From Parachlorella kessleri (Eukaryota; Chlorophyta; Trebouxiophyceae; Chlorellales; Chlorellaceae), in contig BBXU01002805.1 of the NCBI GenBank assembly GCA_001598975.1, positions 1 to 32,688 of the forward strand: DNA of 32,688 bases, in the 5' to 3' direction. This document shows, piece after piece, positions 20,453-31,904 of this stretch. The position numbers were made by a program, and so were the translations under genes. The notes beneath the pieces are model-generated. The model made no database searches. It saw only the letters and a list, made by a program, of their open reading frames with translations, and was not told the origin of the DNA. Positions within the stretch are counted from its first letter, which is position 1. The number at the start of each line of letters is the position of its first letter.

Positions 20453-23400
20453 CTAGCCAGCGCTCTTCACAATGCCGGCAAAGGCGTCAGAAGGCTTGCA
20501 GGTCCAGACGGAGGGGTTGGCGGGCTGGCCGCCGGTGAGCGCCACATCATAGAGTGTGGGCATGTAGTGCTGCAGTACCGCACGCATGCGCAGCACCTGC
20601 GGGCAAGGAAGCAAGATGACAGATCGGTGCATGCGTTCAATGGAAGGCATGCATAATTGCACGCATGTGCACCACAAGCAGCAGTTTGCTTGGTGGGCTA
20701 AGTGGGTCCACGACTCTGAGAGCAAGTGTGGTGCCCCCCAGGGCCGTTGGACACATCGGCGCTTGCAGGCTCACAGGAGTGGGCATCTGCGGCCAACGAA
20801 AGCTTTCTGGCACTGGCACAGACGCCGCACGCGTCTAGGCAGCAAACTGGGGCGCCATTGGACTAGTGTGCCAAAGCTGCTTTCACTGCACCCAATCACA
20901 ACCCCTGCCATAGTTGGCCAACCCACAATCGCAGACAAGCTGCGCTGGCTCCTGTTGAGTTGACTGGCTCTAGCAAGCCTGCAGGCGCAGCTGCGTAGAG
21001 TACGCGTAAATTGAAAAGGGCACCTCAAACAACTTCCACCCCATGGCACCGGCTGGTTGTCCCACCGACCTGCTGCGGGGTCAGCTGGTTCTGGCAGGCG
21101 GGGTGTGAGTAGTCCAGGAAGTTGTGAATGGGGTCGCCCTGGTGGGGCCCCGGGCACGTCTTGGGCAGGTTGGGGGTGGGGCAGAGGCCATCAATCACAG
21201 CACACACGTCCCTGCAGGAGGGGGGCAAGGCCGGGGTAGGCAGCTTTCCACAGAGGCAAGTTTTCTGTGCTCTCATATGTGCGGTCCCTTGGGAATGGCC
21301 ATGCCAGGGAGCTGGAGAGCCCGAAGTGTTGGGTGCTTGGGCGCTGTTGCCCACCTGACAGGTACCGCGGTGGCGTTGGGCAGGAGGATGATGGCAGGAA
21401 CAGTGGTGAAGCCCTGAAAGGACACACATGCCGGTTCTGTGCAGCGGACCTTCTGAAAGCAACCAATCCTGGAGGCAAGGGTCAATCTAGCACATGCCGT
21501 ACAAGCTTTGGGTGTACAGCAGAATGTAGTACAACTCACACCACAGAAGCCTCAGCAAGGTGCCGGAAGGCAATGCAAGTCATAGGGATTTGGGGTCCAA
21601 GGTGGTAATGCCTCCATTGGTTTCTGTTCTCTGAGTAGCCAGCAAGGCACGCAGCGTGGCCAGCATGGCGCGCACCTGGTAGCCACAGGTGGGGAGGGTG
21701 GGGTCCAGGATGACAATACCCTTAGTCGTGTTGAAGATCAGGTGGTGGGGCGGGGTGTCCGTCAGGAAGTCGTCGGTTGTGGCATTGTGGAGCCTCTGCA
21801 GTGGGGAGGCAAGAGGGCCAGCATACACGTGTGCCCACACGGTCAAGTAAAACTGCAGGGTGTTCAGTCAGCGAAGCATCGTCGGCGGACGCCCGACCCC
21901 AGTTCTGCAGACAGTGGTGGCCAGGGAGGCAAGGACGCCTGCAAGCCTAGCTAGCGCCTTAAGGTGCCGACCATTGACTGTGATGATTGCATGGCACAGG
22001 GTTCTACCAAGCAGCGTTGAAGCAGCACAGCCGCTGAAATCCAAACAGTTTGTCCCACGGCTGTTCACATGCTGCCTGGCGTCAAACAAGCTCACCCTGA
22101 GGGGCGGCGCCAGACTCTGCCAGTCCTCGTACTCGCACGTGTCGCCCAGCGTGTGCAGCGCGCCCAGCGCAGCAGGCCCCTCCTCAAACACCACAAACCC
22201 GCTGTGGTTGAAGGTGTGGGCCAGACCAAACTCATGGCCTGCGAGTGACAAGAACCTTGTCTCAGCAGCCGTACACCTTGCAGGATACTCCAAGTCCTGC
22301 TGCTACCAAGCCGAAAGCCAAGTGCATTGGCAGCCCCAGCCAGTGCCCGGCCCTGTATAACCCTGAAAACCTGGGTACCAGCGTCCATGCCATATAAGAT
22401 CCCAGTGTCAGCAACCGGCACCCTACCCAGCTCATGCACGATGGCTGTGTTGATGAGGGTGAGGTTGCTGCCCTCCTGGAACTCCGCGATGTTGGCAAAC
22501 ACGGGGTAGGTGTGGCTGCACTGGTCGTATGACCCAGACGTCAGGGCTGCCAGCGCAGCGGACTGCCTGCAGCACCCCGGTAACATGGAGAACATGGAGC
22601 CGCAGCAGTGCGGCTAGCTTATAGGTCTCCAGCGCAGAGGCCGTGCAGCAGGAAAAGAGATACAGCATCACAGGTGCGGTGCACCTTGCAGCCCGGAGCC
22701 AGTGCTCCAATCAGCGGAGGCTGCAGCCTGCCAGCCAGGACTTGCTGCCAAGTAACATTCTCCAAGGCTCACCCAAAGGTGATGGTGGTGGGGTCAAAGG
22801 CGGTGAGGTTGCACAGGAAGATGTACGCCGGGGCCAGCTCGGGGTGCTGCAGCAGCACGCAGCGGCCGAGGCGAGTGTGGCGAGGCGTCGTACAGGTCTG
22901 ATATTAGCTGGCCATGTTGGAGGCTCAGAAGAACTATTGCTGGATGACCGCCGGTGGGGATGCATGTGCACAGTACAGCCGCAGGTCAATTTAAGGAGCA
23001 CAGAGGTGCACGGACGGAGCTACGAGCCTGACCACGGCCATGCACGCCAAGCTTGGGAGGTGACACCAGTGTTCCTGGCTGGTGTCCTGGCTGGTGTCCT
23101 GGGTTCTCCCAGGGCACCACTCAAGGCACGGCTACGGCTGTGCTCTTGAGGCCTGGGCGTATTTATTTATTTATTTATTTATTTATTTACACCAGTGTTC
23201 CTCAGGACCTACTCACCTCTACATACATCTGTGCCAGCAGGAAGTTGGTGTCTGGGTCCCCGCACTTGGTGTACAGCGTGTCGTTGACCACTGTGGTGCG
23301 GTTGAAGGTGAAGCGCAGGTGGGCGGGAGCAAAGGCCTGGTTCAGGGCATCCACCTGCACACACGCATGACGATGGGGTTGAATATGAGTGGTGGGTGCG

Positions 23401-26341
23401 GAGCCCACGGGTAAGGTGTGGGCGGACTGCTAGTTGGTAGTCCGTGACATACATGCTGCACAGCGGCTGCTACATGCTGCACAGCGGCTGCTACATGCTG
23501 CACATCTGGATCGACTCCAAGCTTGCCGGCAATTGGCAAGCCAGAGGGTGTGACAAATGCTCAGGGGCAGGGCGTTGGGGAGTTTTGAAGAGAGGCAAGT
23601 CTGCAACGTTGGTACTGTGGTCCTACAGGGAGAGGAGAGAGCCGAATTGGGGGGAAACCTGGCCAATTCGTGCTCCTGACCCTCCATAGTGTGCTCTGGT
23701 CTGTCAAGTTGTGAAGATAGCAATAATGGTGCATGTTGGCCTAAGGTACCAATGTGAAAGTCTCACCTGCTGCTGTAGTGTGCTGTCCGCGACTGTGCCT
23801 GGGGTATGCGAAGGCTCCACCACTGCAGGCAGCATTGCCAGCCATGCCAGGGTGTGAGCAGGGAAGAGGCGCATATCTATCAGATATGCCAATTTTTGTA
23901 CTTCCGCAATGCTATGCACTGCAGCTCACATGGAGAAGCTTCTTGGAATAGGTCAGGAGTGGACGAGTCATGGCGTCTACTCACCCACATAGTGCAGGGG
24001 GATGGTCAGCAGGGGCAGCTGGTTTATCGCCATGTTGGCCTCAGTCATGTCCATCTGGGTCACCAGCTTGCCATACACCGCCCTCTCAGCGGTGGTGACC
24101 ACATTCCTGGATGCTTAGGACAGCATGAACTGAACTTCAGCTTGAAGCAGGCGCAGTGAAAGCGCAGAAGGCTGGCGTGGACGGCTTGCTTGCGGCTGCT
24201 GTAGGCGTATTTTGTGTTGCAGGCAACACCGCCTGGGGTAACAGCACGGACCTCGAAGAATTTATGGTCAGGCCACCCACACTCTGCCTCAGCTTAAGGG
24301 GCCTTTTGGGGAGCAAAATGAGCTTCCAACTGTAGGGCATAGATGACATACTCTACATGGTGTGTGCGCTAGAGCTCACTTGTAGTTGAGGATGTCGACG
24401 GGTGCCTTCATGTCACTCCACCAGCCGTGCCCTGGACCTATGATCTGCACAGAGCGAAGGAAAAAGCAGGTGGAGGGTGTCCACTGTCCGCCCAGACAGG
24501 GCTCCTCACCTTTCCACCTGGACTCTACTCTCACCTATTTTGCTACTTGTCAAGAGATGACAGACCCAAGCTTTGCTGGTGCTGGTATTGTTTGCATGCA
24601 GCACAGGACATGATACCGCAGCTCACCCCCGCCTCATGCCCCTTCATACTGCCTGCTGTCTACCTTTTTCCAGTCCTGGGTGATGTTCATTAGCTGGGCA
24701 GGCACGTTGGGTCCCCCAGAAGTGCCCCACAGCACACTGTTGCCCCAGATGACACTGTCTCCCCAAACCACACTGGACCCCCAGACGACGCTCTTGGACC
24801 AGTCGGCCAGGCTGCCCCACACGATGTTGCTGTTCCAGCTGCACGGGCAATGCAGGGAAGGCAAGCCAGGCTGCTAGTGTGTGTATAAGCAACAAAACAG
24901 GCGCCAGCAGTGCTCCACAGGGTGTGTGGGCAGCTTTGGATGGGCGGGCCAGAGCTGCTGCTTCCGCTGTGGAGGGGAGTGGGGCGTCCATCAGGCGCGC
25001 CCTACTTATGCACCCGTGCCGCTGGTGCTGCAGCGCTCATTGTCCATGCGATAATTTGGTACTGCAAGCAGTGGAGGCAGGGGATACAGTGACAGTGCTG
25101 CAGCGAAGTTACTGATCCGTAAGATCATGTTCATGAACTCACCCAGAAGCCCAGGACTGGCTTCCCCATGCAGCGCTGTTCCATGGCACACTGTTCCAAT
25201 TGACGCTGCGCCAGGCGGCAGCAACCGCATCAAAAACCTGCAGCAAGCAGCACAGGAAGGCCTAACATCCAGCAGATATCAGGAGGGTTGCAGTTGAGTG
25301 AAGCCTGCGCCTAGGAATGTTCGGGGCTGGCACAGCAAGAATGCGCGCAAATGCTGTGAAGAAGTTGCAGAACACAGGTCGCCTGTTTGCACAGCCATGA
25401 GCAACACCCACAACACAGGACAGCACATCACAGCACAGTGCTATGTGCGTGGCGCTGCATACCGAGTTCCAGCTGACGGAGCCCCATGCAGCATCGCCCC
25501 ACAGCACGCTGCTGCCCCAGACGATGTTGCTGCCCCAGACAATGTTGGTGCCCCACACCATGGACTTGGTGAAGAGGGCCGGCCAGGCTGCACACAGCAG
25601 GCACACAGCAGCTACATGGGAGTCTCTCCAGTGTCCCCTTAACACAGAATGTACGGACAGCTGCGCGCTCAGAGAACTGTGGGCGGTTGGTTGCATGACA
25701 GATTGCTGGACTGATGAGTTGAAGTCACCAAGTGCAGCGTGCTTTAGGCAACGCTAGGGTCAGGGGGACAGGGATTTAACTGTTCAGTTTCCTAGCTCAC
25801 CCGCTTCTCCCCAAATCACCATCTCAGCCCAGTTGGTCGCTGCGTTGTTACTCCATGTGGATGTAAGCTGACGGGCTTGAGGCGTCTGCATGCAGCATTG
25901 TACATGGTCGTTGAGCAGTGGTGGAAGCTGCCATGTGCTTGCCCCCCACCATGCACGTGCCCACTCTAGTTGGGACAACTGGGACGAGCAGGCAGGGGGG
26001 TAGTTTTCCACAATGTGACAGGCAAACGAAGCCTGCTCAGGGAGCAGCTGCAGCTACGGCATAAGACCAAAGGCAGCTCTCAGAGTTGGGGTGCTCTAAC
26101 CCAACTGGATACAATGACCTGGAGCCACCACTGGAAGCACTATGCCATGTCGATGCAGCAGTGGCGCATGCATGGAGCCAGGGACCTCCCCGAGTTCGGC
26201 TTTCAAAACTCGGCTACTAGGCCATCCTTAACCACTTCGAGCTGCTGCACTGGAATGTGCAGAGCCTCTGATAATCAATCCTACCTGAAGGCCTCCCCAT
26301 AAGAGGAGGCAGCAGACGACGCCGAGGGTAAATCGCTGCAT
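20453..26341 (-). CDS. secreted M43 (pappalysin-like) metallopeptidase with N-terminal Trp-Gly hexapeptide array
   Basis: Sixteen exons on the minus strand: 26341-26285, 25885-25801, 25587-25463, 25237-25143, 24838-24664, 24444-24380, 24106-23985, 23822-23767, 23354-23217, 22846-22773, 22566-22427, 22238-22096, 21795-21676, 21413-21355, 21211-21070, 20596-20453; 1740 nt, 579 aa, every junction in phase. Residues 1-19 form a signal peptide (QRFTLGVVCCLLLWGG core). Residues 49-160 are Trp-rich with WGx[SN][VI][VL] hexapeptides. The protease part starts near the LNQAFAPAHLRFTFNRT segment typical of pappalysins, and has the zinc motif HELGHEFGLAH (375-385, split by an intron after HELG) and NFLDYSHPAC (515-524) where the family has an NxMDY Met-turn; Leu517 replaces Met. 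Several NxT/S sites fit secretion. It probably cleaves cell-wall or extracellular proteins; the substrate is unknown. Least certain is the 5' border of exon 10. Confidence 0.88.
23160..23189. repeat. ATTT microsatellite in a metallopeptidase intron
   Basis: About seven ATTT units in the intron between exons 9 and 10. A 13-nt direct repeat (GGCTGGTGTCCTG type) lies just before it at about 23077-23103. Confidence 0.75.
23451..23505. repeat. 21-nt tandem repeat, about 2.6 copies
   Basis: The unit begins ACATGCTGCACAGCGGC and repeats with period 21, two perfect copies and a partial third. It lies in the intron between exons 8 and 9 of the metallopeptidase gene. Confidence 0.8.
24664..25587 (-). 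repeat. exons 3-5 of the metallopeptidase gene coding the WG hexapeptide array
   Basis: Exon 3 encodes MVWGTNIVWGSNIVWGSSVL, WGDAAWGS and SWNS; exon 4 encodes WRSVNWNSVPWNSAAWGSQS; exon 5 encodes NIVWGS, then VVWGSSVVWGDSVIWGNSVL. Trp returns every six residues in the regular parts. Exons 3 and 5 share near-identical stretches, such as GTGCTGTGGGGC, so the array probably grew by duplication of coding sequence. Confidence 0.85.
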
Positions 26342-27152
26342 GCAGATGATGATAAGTGGTGGTGCGTTGACAGATCTCTAATTATAAGGCTGGTGAGCAC
26401 GCTGCCAGACTCAACAAGGTCTCCAGGGAGCCTTTTTACGTCTGGGAGCCACTTCTTGTCCAAAGCTGACACAGCCATGCTGACATGTCCTGCAATGAGC
26501 AGTCCCAAAAAGTTGCCCTTTTCTGGTTGATTGCTTGGAAGGTGCCAGGCTCTGGTGAGACGATCATGTAGGCAATTTGAGGAAAGCCTAAGCTAGCGTG
26601 TTTGCACAGTCAGGCTAGGTTGCCAAGACAGGGTCTAATGCAGGGGCCTTGGTGTTCTCTTCTCCAATGCCGGCCCCTGAGTTTTGAACTCTATACCATC
26701 CTTGTACTGCTCAAGCCTTGTTACGGTCAACATATATAAATACAACATTTGTGCCCCTGCAGTCCAGCCGCCACCCCGCGGTTGGCGGCGCGCAATACCA
26801 TGACTAATGAACAGAGCCTGGACGCTGGGCGCACTGCTCATGAGCACTGCTCAGCATGGTAGCACATACGATTGATGAAGTTCTTGCACGTCTTTCAAGC
26901 GAACGGCAAGTCAACCCTGGGGCTGTCATGGACCGTTCGCAGCACGGAGCATGAGCAGCAGGCAATGTGTTATCTTCTTCTTCACCGCTGGTCCAATCGA
27001 GCAGTAAGTTTTACCAACTGTCTAACTCAATTCCAAATTCCGGGACGGGGAGGGGGGGTGCACTGTGAAGATCACCCTGGCTGTCTTGCCCTGCGACCCA
27101 CTCCTTTGCCTACCTACTCTGTGGCTCTTAAGGATATTGGATTGGAGACAAC
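26342..27152. promoter_or_regulatory. divergent intergenic region, metallopeptidase and acyltransferase promoters
   Basis: The two genes start about 810 nt apart, back to back. A strong TATA-like element lies at 26733-26742. A GTAAGT at 27004-27009 could be the donor of an intron in the acyltransferase 5' UTR, with an acceptor such as CTTAAG ending at 27131. An ATG at 26872 opens a frame running past the acyltransferase start (to 27186); if it stays in the mature mRNA it would be an overlapping upstream reading frame. Confidence 0.4.
26733..26742 (+). promoter_or_regulatory. candidate TATA box, TATATAAATA
   Basis: An AT-rich TATA element about 410 nt before the acyltransferase ATG, in the right orientation for that gene. 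The reverse complement is less canonical, so it is assigned to the plus strand. Confidence 0.4.
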
Positions 27153-30100
27153 ATGTCGTTCCTTTCCCTGCCAGCCTTTTTGCTAGGCGTCTTTATCATG
27201 TTCTGGTGCTTCCAGCTGGGAGCCCTGACGTTGTTCATACGGTTCTGGGTGTTCGGCAAGCGTAACGACGTCGAAGGAGTGTAAGTGTCGAGCTACCAAT
27301 AGTTGGCTATAGAACCCCGTGGAGAAAAGGCCGGCACATCCGGAGCATGACAGTGTGGGCTGGTTTGTGGGTGGTGCAGGATACGGTTTCTGAAGTGGGC
27401 CTTTCAATACAGAGTGGTGCAGATTGGAGATGAGAAGCTGTTCAAGGACAGAAGATGCGTCTATCTGGTGCGTACTGTTTGCACTAGGGGCCCCCAGAGC
27501 CATGAGCGTTGGAAGGGGCCAGGAGGCAGGTGCAACTAGAGCGCCCCAACTTGCACGGCTATACTGAGAAATTTGGAGAGGGCTGCATACACTAGAGGTG
27601 GAGGGTTGCGTACTATGCAACCAGCTGCCTTGGCCACTCCCCACCGCAGGCCAACCACCGCAGCTGGGCGGACTTCTTTGTGGATATGTACGTTGTTGCT
27701 GGCGACGCGGTCCCACTGAGCCGGTAAGCTGGCTGGTAGTGATGCCTGCCTGCAGAACCTCAACAGTCGGGGGTGGAGTTTCAGTGGGTAGGGGTGGATC
27801 TTGAAGCTGAGTTGTAACTCAAACCCTTTATGGACACCCTAGTAGTACACCTGGGGGCGTGCTCCTAGGCTTGCAGTGGACCATGGTCAGCACTCTGCGA
27901 CTTCCCCCCGCGTCTGCAGCTGGAGCGCCTGTGAGCCTGATGCCAGGGTACACTCTGTGCAATCCTCCCATCTGTCGACTGGGTTCATTTTGCGCCCTGT
28001 GCAGCAAGGAGGTGGGCATGGCCTTCCCCGCCTTCACCTCCTCCCTGATGGCGGTCAAGGCCATCTTGCTGTTCAACCGCGGCGGGGTGAAGAACTTGGA
28101 GGTGAGAAGAGCCGGTGCAGGAGAGATGGGGAGCAAAGAAAGAAGGAAAGGATGCATTCTTTGAGGGGCTGTGGGTGGAGGGGGTGGAGGGGTGGTGGGT
28201 GGAGGGGGTGGGAGGTGGGGGCCGCAGGAAGGGGTGTTGACGAGTTTTTCCATTTACAACAATGTGAGGGTGAGGAGCACACTGGTGCGAGGTTGCCTGC
28301 TCCTTTGCGAATAACTATCCAGGCACAAACCATGCCGCCTGACTGAAAGCAGTGTGGCCCTGGCGCCCTTTCTTTCACCCCGTGGCAACCAAGTGTGAGG
28401 GGTGCTTTTCATGATATTCTCACACCCTATGCGCACCGCTCCGGCACGCATGCTGAGCCCGCTTTGCTGCTTGCCTGGCCTAACAGAGGTTCAACTCCTG
28501 GCTGGACAAAGCGTCCATGGCGGCCCACTCCCAGAACCTCTTAGTGTACCCGGAAGGCACCCGCTCCCTGCGGCAGGCCTCGCTGCCGCTGAAGCGAGGC
28601 ATGCTGCGGTACGCCTACACGCGGCGGCTGCCCGTGCAGGTGGGGCAGCGTGTGTAAGCATGTGCTGTGCTGCGCTTTGCTGTGCCTGGCAGGTGCATGT
28701 GGTCTGGAGGTGCATGGGATGGGTCAGTTTGCAGACTTCTGGGCTGGTGCTGGTGCTGCTGGTGCTGCTGCTATTTTGCCTAGCACGGCAGCTGCTGTGA
28801 CACAGCTGGCCCCTTAAAATGAAGCGTGTGTGTAGATATATTTAAAGTATGCATTCATACGTACAGTTGTCATTCATGTTTGCTATTCGTGCAGGATTCA
28901 CCTTGCGCGGATGGCGCTGAACCCTTCCGTCCTTTATATCCTCGATGCTTAGCTACGACTCACCCCTAAACTGTCATTTCTAATATTCAGGTGATGATCA
29001 CCGCCCACAAAGAGGAAGTCCTCAATGAGCGGCGCCGCACCGCGCACTGGGGACGCACGCTGGTCGTGGGTTTTTCAGGTGACCAGGGGGCACCGTCTGA
29101 TTATGTTCCAGTGTTCTGGAGCACACGTGGGCGATACAGATGTGCATGGCTGTCATAGGTGCATCTCCCTCCAACATTGCCATGCGGCGGTGGGCGCCCA
29201 CAGGTGCTACTAAGGTGGTGACCCTTCCAAGTGCTTTTTCCAGGAACTGGAGTGCACAGGGCCGGCAACAGGCCAGCAGTGAGTTAGCGCCCAGATGATT
29301 GGGCGGTCGTGGTGCGCCTGTGTGTGCCTGAGCATTCAGCACATGTTCACCACCTGTGTGCAGAGGTGCTGGACAGCACCCAGTTTGCTGAGTTTGATGC
29401 CTTCATGGCGGAGGTGCAGCGCGTGTGGGACGCCCAGTGGGAGCGGGTGCACAGCGCGCCGCGGCAAGGTAAGCTGGGGGGCTGGGCGGTAGTTCAATGG
29501 TAATAATTCAAAAGAGGGGGTTGTTTCACTGCGTGTGCGTCTGCGAGGATGGGGTGGGGAGGGAGGAAAGAGGGCCTTACATGACCGTGAAATGTGGGGT
29601 GTGCCAGCAGGGCCGTCAGGGGGACGCCTGGTGTGTTGCATTTAGGCTAGGTGGCCGGGAGTGGTAGCGTCTTCAGGGCAGCGCTTGTAGGCCAATGGGA
29701 ACAAGCGCAAGCAAGACCGTGGCGGAGGGGGGGCCCGTTGAATGCTTGGGAGTTCAGGTGACCCCTTGTGACCAGCGAGCCTCGGTTTGTGGAGGCCTCG
29801 GTTTGTGGGGCAGCGCCCCCTGTCACCATTTGCTGGCGCGGGTGCATCTTTCTTGCAAGCATCGTCAGGTTGGGATGGCCCTATCGGACGCTGCCCCGGA
29901 TGCAGCTTCATGCCAGAAGCATTTAACCGCGCCCTGCGGTTGGGGGCCATGAGGCCCCCATGCTGGGTCCATCCCACCCAGCCGGAAGGACGAGACCAGC
30001 CTCCCACGATGCGCCTGACCTTACCCACATCTTGACTCGACCCCTCAGAGCCGCCCTTACCCCTCCATCCCTGCCGTGCAGGCAAGGAGTACAACCCCTC

Positions 30101-30338
30101 CTACTCCACCAAACAGTACTCGCCCCAGGTGCTCGCCCTCCAGACCGCAGCCCTTGCCTTCTGGACGGCCGTGCTGGCCCTCGCGGCCTACCAGAGCCTG
30201 CGGCTGCTGGCCGCGGTGGCCGCCTGGGGCCTGGTGGGGCGGGTCGTGCTGGGAGGGCTGGCGCTGTGGTCGGCCGCGTCGATGGCGGTCGCCCTGCTGC
30301 CGCCGCCGCCACGGAAGGCGGCTAGGAAGCAGGAGTGA
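27153..30338 (+). CDS. PlsC-type lysophospholipid acyltransferase, membrane protein
   Basis: Transfers an acyl group from a thioester donor to a lysophospholipid such as lysophosphatidate, most likely in the ER or plastid envelope. Eight exons: 27153-27280, 27380-27467, 27650-27723, 28005-28101, 28487-28639, 28991-29078, 29364-29468, 30082-30338; 990 nt, 329 aa. The N-terminus is a membrane segment (LPAFLLGVFIMFWCFQLGAL). Motif I is NHRSWADFF (HxxxxD, His75 and Asp80); motif II-like FNRGGVKNLERF follows; motif III is VYPEGTRS (residues 149-156), then LPLKRGMLRYA. The C-terminal exon encodes two more hydrophobic stretches and a basic end (RKAARKQE). The order and spacing fit the LPAAT/AGPAT superfamily. 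I cannot tell LPA acyltransferase from a lysophosphatidylcholine or -ethanolamine enzyme. Intron 4 is strongly G-rich. Confidence 0.88.
28165..28222. repeat. G-rich GGGTGGAGG repeat in an acyltransferase intron
   Basis: Irregular repeats of GGGTGG and GGAGGGGG with many closely spaced runs of three or more G on the plus strand, so the transcript as well as the DNA could form a G-quadruplex. It lies 64 nt into intron 4. Confidence 0.6.
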
Positions 30339-31904
30339 GGGACACTTACCGTAGCTGGTGCTGCCGCCACTTGGCGAGAAGCGGCGAGGAGGCCGTGCCC
30401 ATTGTGCGGACAGGGCGGATGCCACGGCTAGCGTGTTCCCCGCCATAGCTTCTGGCGTAGGCGGGCGTGCAGGCAGGCCATGTGCGTGGCGGTGTGTTGT
30501 TGCGGCAGACGTAGACGGACAGGAAGTTTATAGCGGTGAGGTGTCGACATTGCACGCAAGGCATGGTATGCATTGAAGCAGGTCTGTGGGCGGCAGGGCT
30601 GGATCCGGAGAGGAATGCTTGCTCATGATGGCAGACACTGCGAACTGAGGAGAGGGAGGGGGGTGCACGGTACAGACAGGGCTCGGTGCAGTTATGAGTA
30701 TGGGTGGCAGTTAAGGTGCGAACAGGGAGTAGGAGGTGGGCTGCATCAACAGGGCTGCAGTTACCGTTAATCCTGGGTCTCGCTGAGCTCAGGTGCATGC
30801 CTGTTTGCATGGGTGATGGTGTATTGTTGGCAATCATTATTGTGTGCCTGCCCATCAAAGGTGGCACTTAAGCAGGATAGTTTGACCCACTTGTTTTCTG
30901 CTCTCAGGGCTGTGTCACTGGAGGAACTGTCCCACTCTTGCCTCCCAAGTGCCTCTGCTACTTTGTGTTTGCTTATTATTACAGTGGCCCCATTGTTTCC
31001 ACGCAACCCTGCTATGCTGGGTGCCGAGCCTCTGCAACCCCTGTCGCCGGCCTTGTCATGTGACTCAGTGTCTTTCTGGTGCCTTCCCTCCTCTGTCTCA
31101 CTCCTCATGCTAGAGATGGTCACTGGCACTTAAGGTTCGGACATTTTGTGTGGGGATCGTCTGCAGCAGGAGGCTCCCTTGCAACAATGCACACATACCC
31201 ACACCCACGTGGCAGGGGGAAAGCGCGCCACTTCCCTCTGGCATACGCGGCCCGTACGCCAAACACGATACTTCTCCTCTTCCGTCATTATGACTGTGCG
31301 TGTGAAACTCTTTCACGGTCCTGGCTAGAAATTGATCGGCTATGGCCACCGCATATACTATACCTGTAGTACATGTGGGGCCTCAATGCATGGGCAGTAT
31401 GTGACAAGGCTACACCCAGACACAAGAAGCAGCCATTATCTGGCCAAAACATGGACCATACATGTCGTCCGGCGGTAGTTCGCCCAGCGGGGAAAAGGGA
31501 ACTGGAGACAACCAAAGAATGCTATCGGGCATGCATGGGACCAAGCCCTTGTCAAAAGGAGTGGTTGGTCACACAAATATATAGCCAGGTGCTACCAATA
31601 TGGGTGATGTGAGGACAAGCTGGGCGCAGGGCATCCGTTTTCTACTCGCACAAATGAAGAGCTAGCCACTAGTTTCGCCATCACCCGGGAGCATCGCGCC
31701 AGGCGCTTGGACCAACTTTCTAGTTGCATTTCTCCAGCCGTACCCCTACAAGACCCCTGCCAGTGCCGAGCTGCTGTCCTAGCAGTGAAGTGCGCGTGGC
31801 CTTCAAAGGGTAGGTCCCTCGCATGCGCCTGCGCCTGAGATACTGGGAGATTCCCTGGTGACTCCAGGGCCACTGCACCACCCTTGGCCAAAAGGCGCTG
31901 CCTC
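30339..31904. other. intergenic, convergent 3' regions of the acyltransferase and PGDH genes
   Basis: About 1.57 kb without a gene I can support. I see no TGTAA close after the acyltransferase stop in either orientation, so the transcript ends are not marked by that signal here. The open frames at 30767-31129 (minus) and 30813-31133 (plus) lie over each other and resemble no family. Confidence 0.4.

Noticed and set aside
23451..23505. The 21-nt tandem repeat as a possible CRISPR-like array
   Set aside because: Direct head-to-tail copies without spacers, only 2.6 units, inside a nuclear intron.
29486..29560. tRNA-like start: TAGTTCAATGG fits an A box (T-R-G-Y-N-N-A-N-N-G-G)
   Set aside because: No GGTTCRANNCC B box follows at the right distance and no cloverleaf can be drawn; it lies in an acyltransferase intron.
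30767..31133. Two overlapping open frames on opposite strands
   Set aside because: Neither resembles a known protein, and both occupy the convergent 3' region between two genes.
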